Positions 16,383 to 25,394 of a DNA stretch of 64,000 nucleotides are shown one piece after another. The notes beneath the pieces were generated by a model. The model made no database searches. It was not told where the DNA came from and saw only the letters and a program-made list of their open reading frames with translations. Source of the DNA: Catellatospora citrea (GTDB taxonomy: Bacteria > Actinomycetota > Actinomycetes > Mycobacteriales > Micromonosporaceae); NCBI RefSeq assembly GCF_003610235.1, contig NZ_RAPR01000001.1:4402001-4466000 (forward strand), in the 5' to 3' direction. The translations under genes and the position numbers were made by a program. How positions within the stretch are numbered: the stretch's first letter is position 1; every line of letters begins with the position of its first letter.

Positions 16383-16447
16383 TACAAAGCCCGGCGAAGA
16401 GCTTTGGTGGCCAGGGGCGGGGTCGAACCGCCGACCTTCCGATTTTC
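16370..16447 (-). repeat. Right attachment site (attR-like): 78-bp direct repeat inside tRNA-Phe
   Basis: Identical to 10644-10721. It runs from the anticodon of tRNA-Phe through the 3' end and 35 bp beyond. With one mismatch the match extends four more bases into the anticodon stem. Because the island supplies this copy, the tRNA gene stays functional after integration. Confidence 0.9.
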
Positions 16448-16481
16448 AGTCGGACGCTCGTACCAACTGAGCTACCTGGCC
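16405..16481 (-). tRNA. tRNA-Phe (GAA)
   Basis: A full cloverleaf: acceptor GGCCAGG/CCTGGCC, D arm GCTC..GAGC, anticodon loop CTGAAAA, T arm GGCGG-TTCGACC-CCGCC, discriminator A and encoded CCA. It is the integration target of the island lying on its 3' side. Confidence 0.97.
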
Positions 16482-16507
16482 GAAACCACCCGGGGATGGT
16501 CGATCAT

Positions 16508-16584
16508 TGGCGGTCCTGACGGGACTTGAACCCGCGACCTCCGCCTTGACAGGGCGGCGAGCACTCCAACTGCTCCACAGGACC
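16508..16584 (-). tRNA. tRNA-Asp (GTC)
   Basis: Acceptor GGTCCTG/CAGGACC, anticodon loop CTGTCAA, T arm GCGGG-TTCAAGT-CCCGT, discriminator G, encoded CCA. It lies 26 bp upstream of tRNA-Phe and is probably cotranscribed. Confidence 0.97.
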
Positions 16585-16637
16585 TTGCGCTTGCCTTGCT
16601 CTTCTTGCTCCCGGAGACCTTATCAGGTCCCGGTTCG

Positions 16638-16710
16638 TGCCCCCAACGGGATTCGAACCCGTGCTACCGCCTTGAAAGGGCGGCGTCCTAGGCCGCTAGA
16701 CGATGAGGGC
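16638..16710 (-). tRNA. tRNA-Glu (TTC)
   Basis: Acceptor GCCCTCA/TGGGGGC (one G-T pair), anticodon loop CTTTCAA, T loop TTCGAAT. CCA is not encoded. It is the first gene of the Glu-Asp-Phe cluster. Confidence 0.96.
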
Positions 16711-16839
16711 GGCCGAACCATCATCGCACACAGCTGCTCAAAGCTTGCAGCTGCCTGTAATGGTGGCTGTTGCTCCCATCCGGCCCCGCCGGAGGCTCGG
16801 AAAGCATATGTGACCAGCAGCCGTTCCGCCAAATCGGGG

Positions 16840-17673
16840 TCAGAGCGTGTCGGGCAGGCGGATCAGGCGGTACTTGGCGCGCAGGCCGGAGATGATGCCG
16901 GGCAGTGCGGCCAGGGTCTGCGAGCGGTCTCCGCCGGCGTCGTGGAGCAGCACCACGCCCCCGGCGCGGGTGCCCTTGACGACCCGACTGGAGATGGTGG
17001 AGGCGGCGGGGCGGCGCCAGTCCTGCGGGTCGACGGTCCAGTGCAGCGGGCTCATGCCGAGGCTGCGGGCGACGCGTACGGCGGCCGCTGTCCAGTTTCC
17101 GCCCGGGTGCCGGAAGTAGCGGATGGGTGCGCCGGGCACGGCCTCGTGGATCGCGTTGTTGGTGGCGCGCATGTTCGAGCTGATCTTGGCCTCGGACCAG
17201 GTGCCGAGCTTGAACTCGTGGTTCCAGCTGTGGTTGCACAGGGTGTGGCCCTCGGCGACGATCTGCCGGACCAGCGCCGGGTGTGCCTTGACCTGGGTGC
17301 CGACCAGGCAGAAGGTCGCCTTGACGCCCCTGGCGCGCAGCACCGCGAGCACTCGCGGGGTCCAGGTCGGGTGCGGCCCGTCGTCGAAGGTCAGCGCGAC
17401 CCCGGACGAGCCGCTGGTGCGCTGCAGGACGTACGACTTCTCGGTCACGGGCCGCGTGACCGGCGTCTTGCTCGGGGTGGGGCTCGCCGACGGGCTCGGG
17501 CTGAGGCTCGGCGACGGACTCGGCGACGGCGAAGGCGAGGCTGAGGCTGAGGCTGAGGCTGAGGCTGAGGCCGACGGCGTGGCCGTGGGTGTGCCGCCGC
17601 CGCAGCCTGCGGTCAGCAAGAGTGTGAAACCGGTCACCACGGCGACGAGGCCGTGGGCGTGCCGCAGCCGCAT
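16840..17673 (-). CDS. Polysaccharide deacetylase (CE4/NodB domain), secreted lipoprotein
   Basis: 277 residues. The signal peptide ends in a lipobox (LLTAGC). A Ser/Pro/Ala linker of about 45 residues follows, then a NodB domain. All five motifs are visible: TFDDGPH (catalytic base and metal Asp), HSWNH (metal His pair), RHPGGN, a DPQDW motif and LLHD. CE4 enzymes remove N- or O-acetyl groups from chitin, peptidoglycan or xylan on the outside of the cell. Proximity to GH74/GH6 genes is suggestive of plant or fungal wall degradation, but peptidoglycan is equally possible. ATG 17673 gives the complete signal peptide. Confidence 0.92.
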   Translation of the reverse strand: MRLRHAHGLVAVVTGFTLLLTAGCGGGTPTATPSASASASASASASPSPSPSPSPSLSPSPSASPTPSKTPVTRPVTEKSYVLQRTSGSSGVALTFDDGPHPTWTPRVLAVLRARGVKATFCLVGTQVKAHPALVRQIVAEGHTLCNHSWNHEFKLGTWSEAKISSNMRATNNAIHEAVPGAPIRYFRHPGGNWTAAAVRVARSLGMSPLHWTVDPQDWRRPAASTISSRVVKGTRAGGVVLLHDAGGDRSQTLAALPGIISGLRAKYRLIRLPDTL

Positions 17674-17759
17674 AGCTGCTCCCCCAGGTCGGTCCACCCC
17701 CGTGGAGACCTCAGGGTGCCACAGTCAGGCCCGTGGCGAAATGGGGCGGCAGGCCCGGT

Positions 17760-18311
17760 TCAGGACACCTCACCGAGCGCGGGGACCGCCACCGCGGTGA
17801 CCCCGGCCAGCCAGGGGGCGTAGTCGTCGGGCCGCTCGTCCAGCGAGTGGAGCAGATCGGCGGGGTGCACCCAGCGCAGCGCCGCGACCTCGGCCGGGTC
17901 CGGGCGCGGGGGCTCCGAGCCGGGCCCGATGATGCCGAGCAGCACGTGGTCGTACTCGTCCTCGACGCGGTCGGTCGACGAGTCGACGGCGCGGTAGGCG
18001 TACACCCCGATCTCGGTGAGCGCGACGCCGCGCACGCCGATCTCCTCGGCCAGGCGGCGGGACGCAGCGGTGACCAGGTCCTCGCCCGGGCCGGGGTGGC
18101 CGCAGGTCGCGTTGGCCCAGCGCAGCGCGAAGCGGGTCTTCACGGCGGCCCGCTGCTGCAGCAGCAGCCGGCCCTGCGCGTCGAGCAGGTGTACGGAGAA
18201 GGCGCGGTGCCGGATGCCGGGCGCGGTGTGCGCGTGGGCGACGGTCGCCTTGCCGCAGGGTGCGCCGTTTTCGTCGACCAGCTCGACCAGATCTTCTTCG
18301 CGAGACCTCAT
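17760..18311 (-). CDS. idi: Isopentenyl-diphosphate delta-isomerase, type I
   Basis: 183 residues, a Nudix-fold enzyme that interconverts IPP and DMAPP in isoprenoid synthesis. The active-site Cys region (RWANATCGHPGPGED) and the catalytic Glu in DRVEDEYDHVL are present, and the Nudix helix reads RRLAEEIGV. The start overlaps the crtI stop by ATGA, so it is co-translated with the carotenoid gene. This is a normal family member in length and motifs. Confidence 0.95.
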   Translation of the reverse strand: MRSREEDLVELVDENGAPCGKATVAHAHTAPGIRHRAFSVHLLDAQGRLLLQQRAAVKTRFALRWANATCGHPGPGEDLVTAASRRLAEEIGVRGVALTEIGVYAYRAVDSSTDRVEDEYDHVLLGIIGPGSEPPRPDPAEVAALRWVHPADLLHSLDERPDDYAPWLAGVTAVAVPALGEVS

Positions 18312-19723
18312 GCCCGTGCTCCGACCACTCGACGTGCCGCCGCCCGGCCCGAGATCAGCACCATGGGTACGCCGACGCCGGGACGGGTGCCGGACCCTGT
18401 GAAGACGACGTTACTCAGGGTTGGATGAAGGTTACCCGGTCGCAGCGGGCCGCTCTGACGCAGCGTGTGTGCGCTGGCGAACGGCGTGCCGTGGGCCATG
18501 CCCTGGCGGGCCCAGTCGTCGGGCGTCACCACATAGGACAGCGCCAGGTTGCCGCCGAGGTCGAGGTAGCCCCGGGCCTCCAGGGTGGCCATCAGCTCCC
18601 CGGCGTAGCGGCGGCCCACGGGCCCGTCCCAGCGCACCGGCGCGGTCCGCAGGTTGGGCACCGGCGCGACCACCTGGTAGGTGTGGCGGCCCGCGGGGGC
18701 GGCCGTCGGGTCGGTCCGGCTCGGGTTGGTGACCAGGATCGAGGGGTCGCTCATCAGCTCGCCGCGGTTGACCACCTCGTCGAAGGTCTGCCGCCAGGAG
18801 CGGCCGAAGTGCAGGTTGTGGTGGGCGATGCGCTGGTAGCCGCCGCGGTCGTCGCGGGTGCCCAGGTGCAGCACCACGCAGGACGGCGACGGGGTGAGCC
18901 GCCGCAGCCGGGCCGGCGGCAGGCCGGGCAGCAGGCTGTACGCCGCGGGCAGGTCGGGGTTGAGCACGACGGTGTCGGCGGTGAGCCGCTCGCCGTCGGC
19001 GGTGTGCACCGCCACGGCCCGTCCCCCGCGGGTCTCCACCGAGGTCACGTCGGTGTGGTAGCGGAAGTTCACGCCGTGCTTCTCGGCCGCCGCGGCCAGC
19101 GCCCGGGGCACCGCGTTCATGCCGCCGCGCGGGTACCAGACCTCGGTGACGGTGTCCAGGTAGGACGCCGCCTGGTGGTCGCGGCCGGTGAACAGGTTGC
19201 GGAAGGAGAACAGCCGCTGCGTACGGGGGTCGGCGAAGAAGTCGGTGAGCCGCCGCCGGGCGCCCTCGGTGGCCAGGGTGCGCCAGTGGCCCGCCGGGTC
19301 GCGCCGCTCGAACTGCTGCAGCCGCCGCGCCCAGCGCAGGAAGCGCAGGTAGCCCGCGGCCTCCTTGCCGCCGCACAGCTTCGCGATGGCCGCCACCATC
19401 TTGTCCGTGTCGGCGTGCACGTCGAGCGTGGTGCCGTCGGGGAAGTGGGCGCGGTAGGCGGGGTCGAGCCGGATCAGCTCGATCCAGTCGTGCAGGTGCT
19501 CACCGACCGCCGCCAGCGGTTCGGCCAGCAGGTCCGGCGCGGTGATCATCGTGGGGCCGGTGTCGAACCGGTGCCCGTCGAGTTCCAGCACGCCGACCTG
19601 GCCGCCGGGGTTGCCGGAGCGTTCGATCACGGTCACTTCGCGGCCTGCCCCGGCGAGGTGCAGCGCGCAGGAGAGTCCGCCCAGCCCTGCGCCGACGACA
19701 ATCACATGATTTGTCGGCCCCAT
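18308..19723 (-). CDS. crtI: Phytoene desaturase-family FAD oxidoreductase
   Basis: 471 residues from ATG 19723. The N-terminal dinucleotide site is typical of CrtI (VIVVGAGLGGLSCALHLAGAG, with Glu after the strand: VIERSGNPGG). The C-terminal FAD motif of the family is also visible (VVFTGSGTRPGVGVPMVLISG). CrtI-type enzymes desaturate, isomerise or oxidise C30-C50 carotenoids at the membrane using FAD. Neither phytoene synthase nor GGPP synthase is in the window, so the exact substrate is open. It forms a two-gene operon with idi. Confidence 0.9.
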   Translation of the reverse strand: MGPTNHVIVVGAGLGGLSCALHLAGAGREVTVIERSGNPGGQVGVLELDGHRFDTGPTMITAPDLLAEPLAAVGEHLHDWIELIRLDPAYRAHFPDGTTLDVHADTDKMVAAIAKLCGGKEAAGYLRFLRWARRLQQFERRDPAGHWRTLATEGARRRLTDFFADPRTQRLFSFRNLFTGRDHQAASYLDTVTEVWYPRGGMNAVPRALAAAAEKHGVNFRYHTDVTSVETRGGRAVAVHTADGERLTADTVVLNPDLPAAYSLLPGLPPARLRRLTPSPSCVVLHLGTRDDRGGYQRIAHHNLHFGRSWRQTFDEVVNRGELMSDPSILVTNPSRTDPTAAPAGRHTYQVVAPVPNLRTAPVRWDGPVGRRYAGELMATLEARGYLDLGGNLALSYVVTPDDWARQGMAHGTPFASAHTLRQSGPLRPGNLHPTLSNVVFTGSGTRPGVGVPMVLISGRAAARRVVGARA

Positions 19724-19824
19724 TACGGTTCGCACGAAATCATGGTGGCACGTTCGGCCGGACTGACACGCCAAACAGCTGGCGATGTGTGCCGTTTGCC
19801 CGATATCTGACAAGTCCGGAAAAC

Positions 19825-19891
19825 CCCGCCACCGCACGCGGATCGATGCGATACCGGTCGCACCGACCGGCGATCCGCGTGCGGTGGCGGG
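19825..19891. terminator. Long nested hairpin terminator downstream of GH74
   Basis: A perfect 21-bp stem (19825-19845 with 19871-19891) enclosing a second stem CCGGTCG/CGACCGG. It lies 12 bp after the stop of the GH74 gene (minus strand) and upstream of crtI, isolating the two units. Confidence 0.85.
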
Positions 19892-19903
19892 AATTCATGC
19901 AGG

Positions 19904-22177
19904 TCAGCGCGGTTCGCCGACGATGATGCCGCGGCCGTTGGTGCCGACGTACACCCGGCCGTAGACCCGCGGGTCGCCGATCACGACCGCTCCGGTCCAC
20001 GCCCACTGGTGCCGGTCGTCGTTCAGCCGGGTCCAGCGGCGGCCGCCGTCGTCCGAGCGGAAGATCCCGCGGACCCCGCGCACCTTGGCGCTGGTGTAGA
20101 CGGCCGGGTAGGTCCGGTGCGGCGCCGCCTTGCCGAAGCCCACGTTGTCGGCCTCGTCCACGCCGGCCAGCCGCGTGAAGGTGCGGCCGCCGTCGGTGGA
20201 GCGCCACATGCCGTACGCCCCGCCGGTCTTGCCGCCTGCCAGCCAGATGTCGCCGGCGTTGCCGGGCACCGCCTGGAAGCGCACGTCGCCCTCGGCCGGC
20301 AGGCCGGTCGCCGCGGCCGTGAAGGTGGCCCCGCCGTCGGCGCTGACGTGGAAGGTCCCGGCGGCGAAGGCGTACATCCGGGCCGGGTCGACCCGGTCGG
20401 ACTCCACCCGCGCTCCCGCCGGCACCCCGGAGCTGGGCGTCCAGGTCGCGCCGCCGTCGGCGGAGTGGTGCACCGCCGCGCCGTCGGGCGACCAGAGCAC
20501 GTGCGTGCCGTCGGCGTTCACCGCGACCCGCCCGCCGCCGGAGATCCCGTCCGGCTGCGACGCCGCGGGGGTCCAGGTCGCGCCGCCGTCGTACGAGATG
20601 CCGAAGCGCTCCCCGCCCGTCGGGTTGCCGACCCGCACCACGGTGCCCGGCACGAGCCCGGCGAAGTCCAGCCCGGTGGTGCTGCCGTGGGTCGGGTTCG
20701 CGAACATCAGCCCGGGATCGGCGAAGTCGTGGTGCACGAAGCCGCCGACGTCCCCGAGCGCGGAGATCAGGTGCGCGCCCGCAGGCGGGCTGACCAGGTC
20801 GAGCACCGCCGTCTCCTCCAGACCCCGGGCCCGCACCTCGATGTGCACGGTGCCGCCGGTGTCCCAGTCGGTGAGGTTGTCCGTCGCGTAGACCGTCGCC
20901 CCGGTGCCGTAGAGCAGCCGGTCCGAGTCGAACGGGTCGATCTCCAGGGACTCCGTCATCCAGCCCAGCTTCGGGGCCTCCTCCGGCAGGGCCGGGGTCG
21001 CGTTCCAGGTCAGCCACGGGGCGTCGGTGATGTCGAGGTCGTAGCGCTTGACCCGGTTCGGCCAGGCGCCCCAGTCCCAGGACCGGGTCCACGTCGCGCC
21101 GCCGTCCGTGGTGCGGAAGAACACCACGTCGGGCCACCAGGCGATCTGCGTGGCCACCACGAGCGTGCCCGGATGCTGCCGGTCGATCGTCAGACCCGAG
21201 TAGCCCCAGCCGCCGTTCTCCGGCGTGACGTCGGTCCACGCGTCCGTGGCGGTGTCGAGCTTCCAGACCTTGCCCGCACCCCCGTCGTACGGCCCACCGG
21301 TGTCACTCGTGGCCAGGTAGAGGAACCCGCCCACGTGGTCGAGCACGCCCTTGTGCGGCACGTGCCCGGTCGGCGCGCCCGGCACCGCGGCCCAGGTGGT
21401 CCCGCCGTCGGTGGAGCGGTAGAGCGGGTTGTCCTTGTCGGCCACGCCCGCGTAGATCGTCTGCGTGCGCCGCCGCCGCCCGCCGGTGCGCGGGTCGAAC
21501 ACGACCCAGACCACGCCCTGCAGGTCGTTGGAGTAGCCACTGGTGTCGTTCGGGTCGGCGCGGTACGTGCCCGGGTTCGGGAACGCGGTCACCTGCGCCC
21601 AGCGCTCGCCGTGGTCGGTGCTGCGCCACAGCCCGTGCCCGCTCGGCGCGCCCAGGTAGAGGACCTCGTTGCGGTTCGGATCGATCGCCAGGCGCTCGCC
21701 CATGCCCCGGCCCGGCATGTTGCCGCCCAGCTTGAACGGCAGCTCGGTGACCTTCCAGGTGCGGCCCCGGTCGCGCGAGCGCAGGATCGCCCCGTTGTTC
21801 GGGTCCCAGTCGTTGGTGTACGTCCCGACGGCGGCGTAGACCCGGTCCGGGTCACGGGCGTCGGTGGCCAGGCTCGCCACCCCCGACCAGCCCCACTTCT
21901 CCCAGCCCACCCAGTCCAGCAGCGGCGTCCACCGGTTCGTGGACGGCTGCCAGCGGTAGGCCCCGCCGATGTCGGTGCGGGCGTACACCAGGCCTGGTTC
22001 GGACTGGTTGAACACGATCCCGGGGACGAAGCCGCCCCCGACGATCTCGACGTTGTCCCAGCGGTAGCCCTTCTCGCCGGCCAGCGCGGGCGCGCCGAGC
22101 ATGCCCGCTCCGGCGGCGACGCCGACCGCGCCCGCGGCGCCCAGCAGGCCGCGGCGGGAGATCCGTGCCTCGTTCAT
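19904..22177 (-). CDS. GH74 xyloglucanase, Tat-exported, no carbohydrate-binding module
   Basis: 757 residues. A twin-arginine leader (ISRRGLLGAAG) is followed by two seven-bladed propellers made of repeats with the Asp-box-like pattern STDGGTTW / SADGGATW. Characteristic GH74 segments: FVPGIVFNQSEPGLVYARTDIGGAYRW near residue 52 and MPGRGMGERLAIDPN near residue 160. GH74 enzymes cut the beta-1,4-glucan backbone of xyloglucan outside the cell. It lies beside a longer GH74 paralogue in the same orientation. The absence of a CBM suggests action on soluble xyloglucan (inference). Confidence 0.93.
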   Translation of the reverse strand: MNEARISRRGLLGAAGAVGVAAGAGMLGAPALAGEKGYRWDNVEIVGGGFVPGIVFNQSEPGLVYARTDIGGAYRWQPSTNRWTPLLDWVGWEKWGWSGVASLATDARDPDRVYAAVGTYTNDWDPNNGAILRSRDRGRTWKVTELPFKLGGNMPGRGMGERLAIDPNRNEVLYLGAPSGHGLWRSTDHGERWAQVTAFPNPGTYRADPNDTSGYSNDLQGVVWVVFDPRTGGRRRRTQTIYAGVADKDNPLYRSTDGGTTWAAVPGAPTGHVPHKGVLDHVGGFLYLATSDTGGPYDGGAGKVWKLDTATDAWTDVTPENGGWGYSGLTIDRQHPGTLVVATQIAWWPDVVFFRTTDGGATWTRSWDWGAWPNRVKRYDLDITDAPWLTWNATPALPEEAPKLGWMTESLEIDPFDSDRLLYGTGATVYATDNLTDWDTGGTVHIEVRARGLEETAVLDLVSPPAGAHLISALGDVGGFVHHDFADPGLMFANPTHGSTTGLDFAGLVPGTVVRVGNPTGGERFGISYDGGATWTPAASQPDGISGGGRVAVNADGTHVLWSPDGAAVHHSADGGATWTPSSGVPAGARVESDRVDPARMYAFAAGTFHVSADGGATFTAAATGLPAEGDVRFQAVPGNAGDIWLAGGKTGGAYGMWRSTDGGRTFTRLAGVDEADNVGFGKAAPHRTYPAVYTSAKVRGVRGIFRSDDGGRRWTRLNDDRHQWAWTGAVVIGDPRVYGRVYVGTNGRGIIVGEPR

Positions 22178-22247
22178 CGAATACCTCCGTGGTCGAATCC
22201 CCCTGCTTCAGCTGGGGGAGATGTCAACTGCTTCCTCTCCGCGTACG

Positions 22248-22281
22248 ACCGAGGCGTCCCTCAGGTGAGGGACGCCTCGGT
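22248..22281. terminator. Hairpin terminator after the CBM2-GH74 gene
   Basis: A perfect 16-bp stem (ACCGAGGCGTCCCTCA with its complement) and a 2-nt loop, 14 bp downstream of the larger GH74 stop (minus strand). Confidence 0.85.
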
Positions 22282-22294
22282 TCTCATGGGGCGA

Positions 22295-25048
22295 TCACAG
22301 CGCCGTGCAGGTCACCGGCGACGGGATCGGGTTGGAGCTGTTGTTCCAGGAGGCGTTGAAGCCCGCTGTCGTGCTGGCGGCGGGTGCGAGCGCGCCGTTG
22401 TAGCCCTCGTTGACGGCCTGCACCGCGGACCCGGTCTGGGTCCTGATGCCGCCCCACATCTGCGAGATCACCTGTCCGGCGGTGAAGGTGAAGTTGACCC
22501 GCCAGCCGGCCGTGGCGACCGTGCCGGTGCTGGTCACCTTCAGCTCGCCGGTGAACCCGCCGGGCCACGAGTTGAGCACCTTGTACGTCGCCGTGCACGC
22601 CTTGCCGCCCGGCCCGGACGGGCTGGGCGAGGCGGACGGGGAGGGTGGCGTGCTCGGCGATGCGCTCGGCGACGCGCTGGGCGAGGCCGAGGCCGACGGG
22701 GACGCCGACGGCGACGCGGAGGTCGACGCCGACGGGCTCGGCGGCGGGCTGGACGGGGTCACCGTGGCGTCGCCGTAGATGATGCCCCGGCCGTTGGTGC
22801 CCAGGTAGACGCGGCCGTAGGTGCGGGGGTCGCCGGTGATGGCGTCACCGGCGTTGCCGTACTGGTGCTGCGCGTCGTTGATGCGGACCCAGGTCGCGCC
22901 GACGTCGTTGGAGCGGTACACGCCGCGTACACCGTCGATGGTGGCCATGGTGTAGACCGCCATGTTGGTGCGGCCCGGCGCCGCCTTGCCGAAGCCGATG
23001 CCCACGCCGCTGGCCGACGCCGCGAACTTGGTGAACGACGTGCCGGAGTTGGTCGACCGGTACACACCGGTCTCCCCGGCCAGCCAGATCTCGCCCTCGA
23101 CGCCCGGCATCGCCTTGAAGTTGCCGGTCGCGCCCAGCCCGGTGGCGGTGCTGGTGAAGCTCTGCCCGCCGTTGGTGCTGACGTAGAACGTGCCGTTGTA
23201 GAGGGCGTAGAACTTGTTCGGGTTGACCCGGTCCGACTCGACCTTCGCCGTGGCGGGCGCCCCGCTGGCCTGGCTGAAGCCTCCACCGAAGCTGGTGGCG
23301 TAGAAGACGCCGTTGGCCTCGGTGCTCCAGACCACGCGGGTGCCGTTGGCGTTCAGCGCGACGGTGCCGCCCTGCGCGCCGCTCGGCGAGCTGCCCGACC
23401 ACCAGTTCGCGCCGCCGTCGCTGGACACGCCGATGTTGGTCTGCCCGTTGGCGGTGCGCGCCCCCTTGCCGACCCGGACCACGTAGCTCGGGTTCAGCTC
23501 GGCGTAGTCGAGGCTGTTCGTGCTGCCGAAGTACGGCATGTCGAACATGTCCGGGACCACGTCGAGGTTGGTGTGCCGGAAGCCGCCGATGTCGCCGACG
23601 CCGGAGATCAGCGGCGAGGTGCCGGTCGGCGGGCTGATCAGGTCCAGCACCGCGGTCTCCTCCAGGCCCTTGATGAACGGGCTCAGCGCGACCATGCCGC
23701 CGGTGTCCAGGGCGGTGAGGTTGGTGGTGCCGTAGATCGTCGCGCCGGTGCCGAACAGCATGCGGTTGGCGTTGAACGGGTCGATCTCCAGCGCCTCGGT
23801 CATCCAGCCCAGCTTCGGCGACTGCTCGGGGGCCGACTTCTGCTCGTTGAAGTCCAGCCACGGCACACCGGAGATGTTCAGGGTGTAGCGGTTGGTCCGG
23901 TTCGGCCAGGCGTAGTCGTAGAACTGCCGCCAGGTCGCGCCGCCGTCGGTGCTGCGCCAGATGAACGTGTCCGGATACCAGGAGCTGTAGCCGGTGACCA
24001 TCAGCGTGTTCGGGTTCTGCCGGTCGACCGACAGGCCCGAGTAGCCGAAGTAGTTGTTGCTGGTGTCGCTGGACGGGACCGGGCTGATCTGGGTCCAGGC
24101 GCCGGTGGACAGCTGCATCTTCCACACGTCGCCGTGGCCGCCGTCGTACGGGCCGCCCTTGTCGCTGGTGGTGATGTAGAGGTAGCCGCCCGCGATCTCA
24201 CCCTGGTGCGCCAGGTAGCCGGTGGGCTGGCCCGCGACGCGCTCCCAGCTGGTGCCGCCGTTGAGGCTGCGGTACACGGTGTTCTGCAGGTCCGCGACGC
24301 CGACGTAGATCGTCTGCGTGGTGTTGCCGGCGGTGCCGGTGGACTTGTCGAACGCCACCCAGCCGATGCCCTGGCTGAAGTTCAGGTAGTTGTTCGTGTC
24401 GGCCGGGTCCTGCACGTAGTTGCCGGCGTTCGGGAAGTTGGTGACCTTGGCCCAGGTCACGCCCGAGTCGGTGCTGCGCCACAGGCCGTTGCCGGCCTCC
24501 GCGCCGAAGTAGAGGGTGCTGTTGCGGTTCGGGTCGATCGCCAGGCGCTCGCCCATGCCGCGGCCGGGCATGTTGCCGCCGACCTTGAACGGCAGCGTGG
24601 TGGCGGCCCAGGTGGCGCCCTTGTCGGAGGAGCGCAGGATGGCGCCGTTGTTCGGGTCCCAGCTGTTGAGGTACATGCCGACCGCGGCGTACACCTTGCT
24701 GGTCTGCACCGGGTCGGTGGCGAGGCTGAGCACGCCGTTGTAGTTCCAGTGGTCCCAGCCGGCGAAGTCCAGCAACGGGATCCAGCTGCTGGTGGACTGG
24801 TTCCAGCGGTACGCGCCGCCGATGTCGGTGCGGGCGTAGATCAGGTTCTGCTCGGTCGGGTTGAAGATGATGCCGGGCACGAACCCGCCACCGTCGATGC
24901 GGACGTTCTTCCAGGTGTACGGCTCGGACGAGGCCGCCGCGGCCGGGGTGCCCCCGGCCAGCTGGGTGACGACCGCCAGCGCGCCGGCCGTCAGCGTGGC
25001 GGCGAGGGTGCCGGCGAGGGTGCGGGTTCTTCGGGCACGGGGTTGCAT
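22295..25048 (-). CDS. GH74 xyloglucanase with C-terminal CBM2
   Basis: 917 residues from ATG 25048. A Sec signal peptide (to about residue 40, AGGTPAAAA), then a GH74 double propeller of about 730 residues (IDGGGFVPGIIFNPTEQNLIY; MPGRGMGERLAIDPN), then a Ser/Pro/Ala linker of about 45 residues and a CBM2 module of about 100 residues (CTATYKVLNSWPGGFTGELK). CBM2 binds crystalline cellulose by surface Trp residues, targeting the enzyme to cellulose-bound xyloglucan. The two GH74 genes are close paralogues arranged in tandem and separated by a terminator, so each probably has its own promoter. An in-frame start at 25117 is less likely because it lacks a signal-peptide pattern. Confidence 0.94.
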   Translation of the reverse strand: MQPRARRTRTLAGTLAATLTAGALAVVTQLAGGTPAAAASSEPYTWKNVRIDGGGFVPGIIFNPTEQNLIYARTDIGGAYRWNQSTSSWIPLLDFAGWDHWNYNGVLSLATDPVQTSKVYAAVGMYLNSWDPNNGAILRSSDKGATWAATTLPFKVGGNMPGRGMGERLAIDPNRNSTLYFGAEAGNGLWRSTDSGVTWAKVTNFPNAGNYVQDPADTNNYLNFSQGIGWVAFDKSTGTAGNTTQTIYVGVADLQNTVYRSLNGGTSWERVAGQPTGYLAHQGEIAGGYLYITTSDKGGPYDGGHGDVWKMQLSTGAWTQISPVPSSDTSNNYFGYSGLSVDRQNPNTLMVTGYSSWYPDTFIWRSTDGGATWRQFYDYAWPNRTNRYTLNISGVPWLDFNEQKSAPEQSPKLGWMTEALEIDPFNANRMLFGTGATIYGTTNLTALDTGGMVALSPFIKGLEETAVLDLISPPTGTSPLISGVGDIGGFRHTNLDVVPDMFDMPYFGSTNSLDYAELNPSYVVRVGKGARTANGQTNIGVSSDGGANWWSGSSPSGAQGGTVALNANGTRVVWSTEANGVFYATSFGGGFSQASGAPATAKVESDRVNPNKFYALYNGTFYVSTNGGQSFTSTATGLGATGNFKAMPGVEGEIWLAGETGVYRSTNSGTSFTKFAASASGVGIGFGKAAPGRTNMAVYTMATIDGVRGVYRSNDVGATWVRINDAQHQYGNAGDAITGDPRTYGRVYLGTNGRGIIYGDATVTPSSPPPSPSASTSASPSASPSASASPSASPSASPSTPPSPSASPSPSGPGGKACTATYKVLNSWPGGFTGELKVTSTGTVATAGWRVNFTFTAGQVISQMWGGIRTQTGSAVQAVNEGYNGALAPAASTTAGFNASWNNSSNPIPSPVTCTAL

Positions 25049-25394
25049 CTGTGGCACTCCAGTGGGGGACGGTGCCGCTGGCGCACAGGTAGCGGGGCGG
25101 GCCCGGGCAGTGTTCACCGCCGCACCGCCTGTGCCGGCAACGGCGACAGAACGTGCGAATGCGTGGCGCGGGACTGCCCTCGGTTGCGCGCACCGGTCCC
25201 GTGGAGAGGTTCACACGGCTGTCACAGGCATGTCAATAGTTTAATGTGCCAACGAACTAGTGTCCGATGTGCCCGGTCGGGGCAGGTCCGCGAGCCCGTT
25301 GGGCTTAGATCACATAGGAGACAATGGTTAGGTGCGACTTGCCCGGGCGTTGTAGGGTCTGCCCGCGATCCCTCAACCCCTCCGGAGCTCGATC
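25049..25394. other. Divergent promoter region between GH74 and a membrane-protein gene
   Basis: 346 bp. It must hold the xyloglucanase promoter (leftward) and the promoter of the 25395 gene (rightward). A relatively AT-rich patch lies at 25228-25262. I do not find a CebR-like palindrome of the type seen before the GH6 gene, so regulation of this GH74 may differ. Confidence 0.5.

Larger units (their letters stand above)
10644..16447. mobile_element. Genomic island integrated in tRNA-Phe (unit length 5726 bp)
   Basis: Two identical 78-bp direct repeats, one being the 3' half of an intact tRNA-Phe gene and the other an orphan copy, bracket 5.7 kb. Tyrosine-recombinase elements of actinomycetes (pSAM2-type AICEs) typically integrate this way, with the identity block starting in the anticodon loop as here. 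Contents: a 4-TM protein, a truncated GNAT, a coiled-coil protein, a hairpin-rich segment, a CBASS-like pair and a MerR heavy-metal operon. I see no integrase, excisionase, Rep or FtsK-like gene, so this is either a decayed element or a satellite dependent on a recombinase elsewhere. Parts of it (12.6-12.7 kb, 13-14.6 kb) have lower GC than the flanks. Confidence 0.85.
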
